From Candidatus Aenigmatarchaeota archaeon (GTDB lineage: Archaea > Aenigmatarchaeota > Aenigmatarchaeia > QMZP01): 5,979 bases of DNA. The translations under genes were made by a program, and so were the position numbers. The notes under the pieces were generated by a model. The model saw only the letters and a program-made list of their open reading frames with translations. It was not told the DNA's origin and made no database searches. The stretch covers positions 832,308-838,286 of the forward strand of contig CP070801.1 in NCBI GenBank assembly GCA_020343575.1. Reading direction: 5' to 3'. Of the stretch, positions 1 to 4,529 are shown one piece after another; position 1 is the first letter of the stretch; the number at the start of each line of letters is the position of its first letter.

Positions 1-315
1 AGACTCCATGAGCCTGCTTATTCTGTCAACCATCTCATCATGTTTTATCCTGAGCGTCTGCTTTGTCCTCTCCAATGCCTCTTTGGGTGGAAGGGCAACG
101 TACCTGATTGGTTTTGATGGCTGAACCATAACAAATCCCTTGTCAGCAAGGCTTTCTAGAATATCATAAGACCTTGATCTCGGAACCTTCGCGATCTCAG
201 AAACCTCTGCTGCAGTGGCCACTCCCCTTGCTAACAGAGCTACGAAAATCCTCCTTTCATAGAGGTTAAGGCCAATTGACTTCAAAGCGTCCAATACCTG
301 TACCGATGCAACCAT
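1..315 (-). CDS. TrmB-family transcriptional regulator, N-terminal part (cut by left window edge)
   Basis: Only the first 105 codons lie in the window; the gene runs off the left edge, so the C-terminal half is unseen. The visible part reads as a TrmB-type winged helix: a short helix (VLDALKSIGL, residues 7-16), the family's LYERRIFVALLARG segment (18-31), a helix-turn-helix (ATAAEVSEIAKVPRSRSYDILESL, about 33-56) and a wing (KGFVMVQPSKPIRYVALPP, about 59-77). A charged helix then begins (KEALERTKQTLRIKHDEMVDRISRL), which looks like the coiled-coil linker that follows the DNA-binding domain in this family. TrmB-like proteins are archaeal repressors or activators, several of which sense sugars, but the ligand cannot be told without the C-terminus. 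The ATG at 315 is preferred because a TATA-like element lies about 32 bp upstream; an in-frame TTG at 324 is a weaker alternative. No convincing Shine-Dalgarno is seen. Confidence 0.85.
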   Translation of the reverse strand, partial: MVASVQVLDALKSIGLNLYERRIFVALLARGVATAAEVSEIAKVPRSRSYDILESLADKGFVMVQPSKPIRYVALPPKEALERTKQTLRIKHDEMVDRISRLMES

Positions 316-341
316 GTTAATCAATATTTATTTTTAGCAAG

Positions 342-353
342 TTTATTTAAAAA
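342..353 (-). promoter_or_regulatory. TATA-like promoter element of the TrmB-family gene
   Basis: Read on the minus strand this is TTTTTAAATAAA, centred about 32 nt before the ATG at 315, which predicts a transcript with a leader of only a few nucleotides. It is embedded in an inverted repeat, AAGTTT-N6-AAACTT (339-356), and lies inside a wider pair TAGCAAG (335-341) / CTTGCTA (376-382). A protein bound there could block TBP, so autoregulation by the TrmB protein is possible but only inferred. A second TATA-like string on this strand (CTTATAAAT, 416-424) would give a leader of about 80 nt. Confidence 0.5.
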
Positions 354-439
354 CTTATCGTCCAGTGATTAAAATCTTGCTATTTTTACCTATACAAAAC
401 ACTATTAACCGAAAGATTTATAAGCATTTTGTTACCAAA

Positions 440-452
440 CAGTGAAAATAAA
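440..452 (-). terminator. Possible T-rich terminator after the ligase gene
   Basis: Directly after the ligase stop codon the minus strand reads TTTATTTTCAC. Archaeal RNA polymerase can terminate on short T-rich tracts without a hairpin. The tract is short, so this is a weak call. Confidence 0.3.
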
Positions 453-2165
453 CTATTTAGACCTGCTCCTCTGCATCCCATAGAGTTTTTCTATCCTCTC
501 AAGGTTGTCCGCATCATTCGCTTCTCTATCAAACCTTATCCTAACAACCCTGGGAAATCTAAGAGCGTAACCAGAGGTGTAGTTCGGGCTTTTCTGTATC
601 TCCTCATAGGCAACCTCTACAACAACCTTTGGCTTTATCCTCAAATCCCTTCCCTTTTCAGACTCTATGTACGGCTTCAGGAGCTCTGTTAGCTGTGTGA
701 AGGTGACCCCCTCTTTGTCCTCTTTCTCTTTTATACCGGTTCCTATCATCCCACACTCCAGGAATTTGTCCCCCTTCCTGCATCCCAAAACCAGGGATCC
801 CACCCAACCTGCGCGCTTTCCGGTTCCCCACTGGGCCCCTATTATAACGAGATCCAGGTTCTCCATGATTGGTTTTACCTTAAGCCAGTATCCAACTCTT
901 CTTCCTGGCTGATATCTGGCCTCCAGGTTCTTGACTATCAGACCCTCCTGTCCTGCCTTCAGGGCCTCTTCATAGAATTTTTCTGCCTTCTTCAGATCCT
1001 TCGTAACCAGCTGCTCTGCAAGCTGGAACTTGCCTGGTTTGGGTTTTATTATCCCTTCTAGGACTTTCCTTCTAGACTCTAAGGGTTTGTCAAACAACAC
1101 ATCACCGTTCAGGTAAACAATATCGAAGAGATTGACCTGTATCGGAATCTCCTTTACCACCTTCTCAATCTCATATTTCCTCTTTATCCTCTGGGAGAGA
1201 AACTGAAAGGGCATGGGCTTTCCTGTCTTACTGTCAAAACCCAGCATTTCGCCCTCTATTACGCAACTCTTCGCTTTCACACACTCTTTTACGTATCCGA
1301 TTAGCTCAGGAAACTGCTTAGTTACGTTCTCAAGCCTCCTTGTGTAGAGCCAGATATCATTTCCCTTTTTATGAATTATTATTCTAGCGCCATCATACTT
1401 ATATTCAAGAGCAGGTTTCTCAAACGCCTCCAGGGCATCCTCAAGGGACGTAGATTTTTCAGCGAGTAAAACATGATAGGGTTTCCCTATCTCAATACCA
1501 ACCTTCTTTAACGCTTTCAATCCACCTTCTTTGGCTAGTTTTGCAACCTCTCCATAATCAGGCTTAAGGAACCATGCCCACTCCACAGCGTTGACTATCT
1601 CCTTCATCTCCTCTTTCTCTCCCTTGAAAAACGCCCTTGCTATGGCATCCCTTATAATTCCCTCAGCAACTCCTACTCTCAAATCCCCGAGGGTTGTTCT
1701 TACAATGTACTTCGCTTCCTTGGGTTTTGCAGACGATATGAGCTCTGAAACCAAACTGAACTTCCTTTCCTGCGATCCCTTACCCTCTATATCAGCGAGT
1801 TTCTGCAGGTTCTCGAAAACCTTCCCCACTGTGAGGGATTTTGCAAAAAGGGTCCTCTGCTTTTTCTTCTCAGCCAGCTCCTGTATCACTAATCCGAAAT
1901 CTCCAGTCTTTTTGAACTTGGAAAGAATCTCCTTTTCAGAAAACCCAGTGGATTTGGAGACTATCTTTACCATCAGAAGGTCCGCAATACCAATCTCCTT
2001 TTCACTCCATGAAGGGAAAACCTTTCCCTGCAGAAGAAGCGTAACCTTTGAGAGCATATCAGTCGGGGTTTCCCTCATAAGTTTTGCAATGATATCGATC
2101 TTCTTGAGCCTGGCAGAGGTTTTCTCAAGATGCTCATAAACCTCAACAAGCTCTGCGTAGTTCAT
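453..2165 (-). CDS. lig: ATP-dependent DNA ligase (archaeal LigD-independent, replicative type)
   Basis: This 570-residue protein joins nicked DNA, including Okazaki fragments, through a lysyl-AMP intermediate. The nucleotidyltransferase motifs appear in order: motif I EYKYDGARI with the adenylated lysine at K256 and R261; TRRLENVT at 275-282; motif III VIEGEMLGFD (302-311); motif IV EGLIVKN (407-413); motif V GYWLKVKP (425-432) with K429 and K431; motif VI in the OB domain, ALRFPRVVRIRFDR (534-547). Residues 1 to about 235 form the helical DNA-binding domain. QRTLF at 103-107 occupies the position where the Pyrococcus furiosus ligase has its PCNA-binding QKSFF (recalled from the family literature), so PCNA recruitment is likely. 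Length and domain order are normal and the gene is intact. The ATG at 2165 is supported by a TATA element about 24 bp upstream, implying a leaderless mRNA. The gene diverges from the DUF202 gene. Assignment is very secure. Confidence 0.98.
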   Translation of the reverse strand: MNYAELVEVYEHLEKTSARLKKIDIIAKLMRETPTDMLSKVTLLLQGKVFPSWSEKEIGIADLLMVKIVSKSTGFSEKEILSKFKKTGDFGLVIQELAEKKKQRTLFAKSLTVGKVFENLQKLADIEGKGSQERKFSLVSELISSAKPKEAKYIVRTTLGDLRVGVAEGIIRDAIARAFFKGEKEEMKEIVNAVEWAWFLKPDYGEVAKLAKEGGLKALKKVGIEIGKPYHVLLAEKSTSLEDALEAFEKPALEYKYDGARIIIHKKGNDIWLYTRRLENVTKQFPELIGYVKECVKAKSCVIEGEMLGFDSKTGKPMPFQFLSQRIKRKYEIEKVVKEIPIQVNLFDIVYLNGDVLFDKPLESRRKVLEGIIKPKPGKFQLAEQLVTKDLKKAEKFYEEALKAGQEGLIVKNLEARYQPGRRVGYWLKVKPIMENLDLVIIGAQWGTGKRAGWVGSLVLGCRKGDKFLECGMIGTGIKEKEDKEGVTFTQLTELLKPYIESEKGRDLRIKPKVVVEVAYEEIQKSPNYTSGYALRFPRVVRIRFDREANDADNLERIEKLYGMQRSRSK

Positions 2166-2184
2166 GTTTAATATTTAATATTAG

Positions 2185-2193
2185 AATATATAC
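2185..2193. promoter_or_regulatory. Shared TATA-like element of the divergent ligase and DUF202 genes
   Basis: AATATATAC on the plus strand (GTATATATT on the minus strand) is nearly symmetric and centred at 2189. The ligase ATG lies 24 nt to one side (2165) and the DUF202 ATG 26 nt to the other (2215), which is the archaeal TATA-to-start-site distance in both directions. Both transcripts would therefore be leaderless. No second TATA-like string sits at a suitable distance in the 49-nt gap, so one element probably serves both genes; that is an inference. Confidence 0.6.
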
Positions 2194-2214
2194 TTGTTTT
2201 TCAAAATAATTAAC

Positions 2215-2517
2215 ATGCCCAAAAAATCGCACAAAAAAGAGATTGGGTCAAAGGAGGAACAGACTCTCCTGCTAAAGGAACAGGTTTTGTTATCAAAGGA
2301 GAGAACGATTCTATCATTCATGCGTACCGCCCTTGCAGCTATAGGGGCGGGGATTGTTTTGATAAGCGTTTTCCCGGGAAACCACACAACCTGGGTAATG
2401 GGGATTGCACTGATTCTCATCGGAATGGTTGAGCTTTTTGAATCATACAGAAGAATGAGTCACTACAGAAAGGAGATGGAGAAGATAAAACACACGCTAG
2501 GAAAGGACTGGGTTTGA
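2215..2517 (+). CDS. DUF202 (YidH-like) small membrane protein
   Basis: The protein has 100 residues. A hydrophilic lysine-rich N-terminus (1-30) leads into LLSKERTILSFMRTALA (25-41), which matches the DUF202 signature of a Leu, an ERT and an RT spaced on a helix. Two membrane helices follow: about 36-53 (RTALAAIGAGIVLISVF) and about 60-75 (WVMGIALILIGMVELF). A basic cytoplasmic tail (SYRRMSHYRKEMEKIKH) ends the protein, suggesting both termini are inside. The family is widespread and uncharacterised; bacterial members typically have two or three helices, so this is a short member. The ATG at 2215 is chosen over an in-frame TTG at 2194 because the TATA element at 2185-2193 ends next to that TTG and places the transcription start at the ATG. 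The gene ends 1 nt before the convergent PII-like gene. No specific role can be assigned. Confidence 0.85.
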   Translation: MPKKSHKKEIGSKEEQTLLLKEQVLLSKERTILSFMRTALAAIGAGIVLISVFPGNHTTWVMGIALILIGMVELFESYRRMSHYRKEMEKIKHTLGKDWV

Positions 2518-2518
2518 T

Positions 2519-2566
2519 TTATTTCTCTTCTTTTAGATGCTTCTTTTTCTTATGCTTGATTTTTTT
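2519..2566 (+). terminator. T-rich terminator region of the DUF202 gene inside the opposite gene's tail
   Basis: Just after the DUF202 stop the plus strand carries successive T runs (four at 2531-2534, five at 2544-2548, seven at 2560-2566) with no obvious hairpin, as in archaeal intrinsic termination. The same bases encode the lysine-rich C-terminus of the convergent protein on the minus strand, so the tract has two readings. Confidence 0.5.
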
Positions 2567-2899
2567 CTCCTCTCTTATCGGGTATGGGAAATCACACTCA
2601 AAACCATAAACCATAGGAACTTCCCATGGATGTGACTCGTTTATATATCTAAGAACTTCGTCTTTATCATCCGGGTCACAAGAACATATCCACAACACAC
2701 TCGGCTCTATCTCTTTTCCTATCGGTTCCGATCCTGGTAGAGGTTTATTGAACTCGGTCCCATCTCCTATGAACCATACGTCACCGTACTCCAGAACCTT
2801 GCCTATCTTCGGATTCTCTTCCATCTTCTTTATGAAATGGGATAGGTATTTCTTGGGAACTTGCGCGAAAATGAAATATCTCTTTTTTATCTCTGGCAT
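2519..2899 (-). CDS. COG3323/YqfO-like protein with PII/CutA-type ferredoxin fold
   Basis: The 126-residue product resembles the YqfO-type domain also found inserted in some NIF3-family proteins. A first strand and helix (KRYFIFAQVPKKYLSHFIKKM, about 6-26) lead to a loop GKVLEYGDVWFIGDG (33-47), then KPLPGSEPIG (52-61), which resembles the family's FKP-x-x-G-x-x-P-x-IG element. A second strand-helix-strand follows (VLWICSCDPDDKDEVLRYINESHPWEVPMVYGFEC), in which HPWEVP (90-95) corresponds to the HPYE-P signature of NIF3/YqfO and CutA proteins. Such proteins form PII-like trimers; ligands are mostly unknown. A tail of about 17 residues rich in Lys and Glu (110-126) is additional and may be disordered. 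I take the ATG at 2899; an in-frame TTG at 2935 would overlap the upstream gene and add 12 residues. It lies 20 nt after the zinc-ribbon gene, so the two are probably co-transcribed. Family call is from motif pattern only. Confidence 0.72.
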   Translation of the reverse strand: MPEIKKRYFIFAQVPKKYLSHFIKKMEENPKIGKVLEYGDVWFIGDGTEFNKPLPGSEPIGKEIEPSVLWICSCDPDDKDEVLRYINESHPWEVPMVYGFECDFPYPIREEKKIKHKKKKHLKEEK

Positions 2900-2919
2900 A
2901 GCAACCACAAAAAATGATT

Positions 2920-3405
2920 TTAATCTCTTGTACAATCCCTACAGATCCATTTTCTGTTATTCAAAATAAGCTCATCCGAGTATTCTCCACATTCATCACA
3001 TAATCCAAACTGTGTTTTTTCAAAGCCCATTTCTGTGACGGGCTTGAAACCATTTTTCCAAACACACCCGCCAGTTTCTGATATTGTCCAGTCTCTGGCT
3101 AAAGGAAGGAACTTTACCAGCTTATCTGCCAGATTTACGTTTTTGGTCTTCAACCATTGAAAGACCTCTGAGGTGTAGCAAAATGGACAGATGGTGGCTA
3201 CGGTTTTTCTTTTGCATTTAATGCAGGGCACGAAGATGGGCTTGTAGGTTTTGGGACTGAAGCTGCCTACAAGAAATCTGTGAAATTTTGAGAAGTTTGT
3301 TGACAAATCCTTTGGTAGCCACCCTCCTATATCCTTTCCCAGACATTCTGGGCATATAAAGCTCCATACAGGATCTTTACAAATCTGGCAAACTGGTACA
3401 TCCAT
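2920..3405 (-). CDS. Uncharacterised protein with three CxxC...CxxC zinc ribbons
   Basis: I do not recognise this 161-residue protein. It has twelve cysteines arranged as three complete four-cysteine zinc sites: C6/C9 with C18/C21, C61/C64 with C73/C76, and C136/C139 with C155/C158, plus a lone C114. No signal peptide or membrane helix is visible, so it should be cytoplasmic. The segments between ribbons are mixed hydrophobic and basic (for example LSTNFSKFHRFLVGSF and LADKLVKFLPLARDW) and could form small helical elements. Multi-ribbon archaeal proteins often bind nucleic acid or act as scaffolds, but nothing here proves it. The ATG at 3405 is preceded by AGAGGT (minus strand, 3412-3417), a good Shine-Dalgarno, unlike the apparently leaderless neighbours. 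The stop lies 20 nt before the ATG of the YqfO-like gene, suggesting an operon. Confidence 0.82.
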   Translation of the reverse strand: MDVPVCQICKDPVWSFICPECLGKDIGGWLPKDLSTNFSKFHRFLVGSFSPKTYKPIFVPCIKCKRKTVATICPFCYTSEVFQWLKTKNVNLADKLVKFLPLARDWTISETGGCVWKNGFKPVTEMGFEKTQFGLCDECGEYSDELILNNRKWICRDCTRD

Positions 3406-3411
3406 ATTCCA

Positions 3412-3417
3412 ACCTCT
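3412..3417 (-). promoter_or_regulatory. Shine-Dalgarno site of the zinc-ribbon gene
   Basis: AGAGGT on the minus strand, six bases before the ATG at 3405. It is the only clear ribosome binding site among the genes whose starts lie in the window, and it fixes this start. Confidence 0.6.
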
Positions 3418-3440
3418 TTTGTGGGCTAAGTGGGAACTTA

Positions 3441-3450
3441 TTTTTTAAAC
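3441..3450 (-). promoter_or_regulatory. TATA-like element of the zinc-ribbon/YqfO-like operon
   Basis: GTTTAAAAAA on the minus strand, centred about 40 nt before the ATG at 3405. Transcription would start near 3419-3420, leaving a leader of about 15 nt that just contains the AGAGGT site. A second candidate, ATTTAAAG (3463-3470), lies further upstream. Confidence 0.5.
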
Positions 3451-3487
3451 CTTCAAATCCGGCTTTAAATGGATTTCTGTGGTGGAA

Positions 3488-3543
3488 AACGTATATCCAA
3501 ACCCATCGATATTTGACGTAAAATATACGTTCTTGATATCGAT
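3488..3543. repeat. Two interleaved perfect inverted repeats
   Basis: Arm pair A is AACGTATAT (3488-3496) with ATATACGTT (3523-3531), 9 bp perfect. Arm pair B is ATCGATAT (3505-3512) with ATATCGAT (3536-3543), 8 bp perfect. The left arm of B lies in the loop of A and its right arm lies outside, so in a transcript the two stems would form an H-type pseudoknot; in DNA they could be paired operator sites. AT-rich sequence makes chance repeats more likely, so function is unproven. Confidence 0.5.
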
Positions 3544-3655
3544 TTACAAATATTTTTAACCCGGAAACGTGAGTTAATTTTTCGGTTTTTCCCCATCCTC
3601 GAGCCTTTAAAAATCCTATAGAATTGGTACGTAAATATCTTAGGTTTAAAAAAAA

Positions 3656-3706
3656 TCAACCAAAAAGTTTAATAAACAAAAAAGTTTAATTAAACCAAAA
3701 AGTTTA
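3656..3706 (+). repeat. Three tandem 16-bp dyads, probable operator array
   Basis: The unit AACCAAAAAGTTTA appears three times with starts at 3658, 3675 and 3693 (17 and 18 bp apart); the second copy has A for the second C. Each unit is also a dyad, TAAAC-N6-GTTTA: 3656-3671 (one mismatch, TCAAC), 3673-3688 (perfect) and 3691-3706 (perfect), separated by 1 and 2 bp, with an A-tract in each centre. The third runs into the TATA box, so a protein bound there would compete with TBP/TFB. The adjacent HTH-PRTase is the obvious candidate binder (inference). Confidence 0.65.
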
Positions 3707-3710
3707 TATA
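3703..3710 (+). promoter_or_regulatory. TATA box of the HTH-PRTase gene
   Basis: TTTATATA preceded by the purine-rich CCAAAAAG that suits a TFB recognition element. Its centre is about 25 nt before the ATG at 3732, so the transcript should start at or beside the start codon; no Shine-Dalgarno is present. It overlaps the third dyad. Confidence 0.75.
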
Positions 3711-3731
3711 TACCAAATCCAAAATTTCAAT

Positions 3732-4484
3732 ATGTCACCGCTGGAGACAAACTCAAAAAAGAGACCTTTGAAGAATCTAATAATATATACACTAGTTTCT
3801 GAATGGCCATTAACGGTTAGGAGAATCTATAACAAGCTTAAAAACAACAACGAGATTGATGTTACGTACCAGGCTGTTTTCAAAACAGTGAAGGAACTGG
3901 TTGAGAAGGATGTCCTGGTCGAGAAGGACAAGAACTACATGATAAACGTCGGCTGGATAAACATGGTTCGTGACATAGCCGATATGATGAAGAAGAGATA
4001 TCTGAGCGCTTCTGGTGAGAGTGAGATACCAAGGGATGTATATTTCCCGGATCCGAGGGTAACCATGTTTCTCAGTGAAGTTGGTAAAAAAATCACGGAG
4101 TATTTGAAGGACAGTGAGGGATGTGTTATAGCGATAGGTGGTGGAGGAATCAATTTTGGTCTTGGTGTCAAATATTATCTTTCCAACAGGGGCATGGAGG
4201 TGAATTATCTTGAGCTTGACAGACACGAAATCCACATGAACAAGACGAAAATAAGAAAAAAGGATGTGGAGAAAAGGAAGATTCTGGTTGTTGACTCCGC
4301 AATAAACACTGGAGAAACCATGAAGAAGGTTATGAAGAAAATGGATTCAATTAAAAATGATTTCAGGATAAAGGATGTCAAATATGCTGTTGGTTGTGAC
4401 CTGGCTGGTATAGTGGACTGGTGTGCAACGAGGAAGCCATATCTCCCGGTAAGCGATAAGGGTGTACTGAGCATTTTCTGGTAA
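3732..4484 (+). CDS. Winged-helix DNA-binding protein fused to a phosphoribosyltransferase-like domain
   Basis: The 250-residue protein has two parts. Residues about 11-75 form a winged helix: LKNLIIYTLVSEWPLTVRRI, a helix-turn-helix ending in TYQAVFKTVKELVEKDVL (45-62), and a wing VEKDKNYMINVGW. Residues about 105-250 resemble a type I phosphoribosyltransferase: a glycine-rich loop after a strand (CVIAIGGGGINFGLG, 131-145) and a PRPP-loop-like ILVVDSAINTGETMKK (184-199), followed by a strand YAVGCDLAG. The usual two adjacent acids of the PRPP loop are here D188-S189, closer to uracil phosphoribosyltransferases (D-P) than to purine or orotate enzymes. HTH-PRTase fusions such as PurR of Bacillus or GfcR of haloarchaea are transcription regulators using the PRTase fold to sense a metabolite, and that role is inferred here. 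The ATG is fixed by the TATA box; three dyads upstream suggest autoregulation. FlpA follows 45 nt later on the same strand but has its own promoter. An enzyme role is less likely but not excluded. Confidence 0.78.
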   Translation: MSPLETNSKKRPLKNLIIYTLVSEWPLTVRRIYNKLKNNNEIDVTYQAVFKTVKELVEKDVLVEKDKNYMINVGWINMVRDIADMMKKRYLSASGESEIPRDVYFPDPRVTMFLSEVGKKITEYLKDSEGCVIAIGGGGINFGLGVKYYLSNRGMEVNYLELDRHEIHMNKTKIRKKDVEKRKILVVDSAINTGETMKKVMKKMDSIKNDFRIKDVKYAVGCDLAGIVDWCATRKPYLPVSDKGVLSIFW

Positions 4485-4501
4485 ATCGGATTCCAAACAG
4501 A

Positions 4502-4509
4502 ATTTAAAT
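4502..4509 (+). promoter_or_regulatory. TATA box of flpA
   Basis: ATTTAAAT is centred about 24 nt before the flpA ATG at 4530, predicting a leaderless transcript. It lies in the 45-nt gap after the HTH-PRTase stop, so flpA need not depend on readthrough from that gene. Confidence 0.65.
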
Positions 4510-4529
4510 CCCCTTGAAATATTAGAATC

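Larger units (their letters stand above)
3406..3731. other. 326-nt AT-rich divergent intergenic region
   Basis: This is the longest stretch without a credible gene. From left to right it holds the leader and TATA-like element of the leftward zinc-ribbon operon (3406-3470), two interleaved perfect inverted repeats (3488-3543), a stretch with no assigned element (about 3544-3640), and the tandem dyads plus TATA box of the rightward HTH-PRTase gene (3656-3710). Open frames across it are short, AT-driven and overlap these sites. I see no tRNA, no box C/D motif pair and no riboswitch I can name. Confidence 0.7.

Noticed and set aside
429..692. Plus-strand open frame preceded by a TATA-like string at 416-424.
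   Set aside because: It starts with TTG only a few bases after the TATA-like string, lies antisense to the ligase 3' end and its translation has no recognisable domain; it is a shadow of the ligase frame.
1591..2139. Long plus-strand open frame of 182 codons.
   Set aside because: Fully antisense to the well-supported ligase DNA-binding domain, with Ser/Phe-rich sequence typical of a reverse-strand shadow.
2194..2214. TTG start extending the DUF202 protein by seven residues.
   Set aside because: The TTG directly follows the shared TATA element, so it would lie upstream of the predicted transcription start; ATG at 2215 fits.
2900..2935. TTG start adding 12 residues to the YqfO-like protein.
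   Set aside because: It would overlap the end of the zinc-ribbon gene; the family's first strand begins just after the ATG at 2899.
3465..3659. Minus-strand 64-codon open frame in the intergenic region.
   Set aside because: It covers the inverted repeats, has low-complexity AT-driven composition, no promoter or ribosome site at the right distance and no domain.
3656..3706. Short repeats considered as a CRISPR fragment.
   Set aside because: Units are 14-16 bp with essentially no spacers and merge with the TATA box; no cas genes are present.
3406..3731. Search for a box C/D guide RNA near flpA.
   Set aside because: I found no matched C (TGATGA-like) and D (CTGA) box pair with suitable spacing in the intergenic sequence on either strand.
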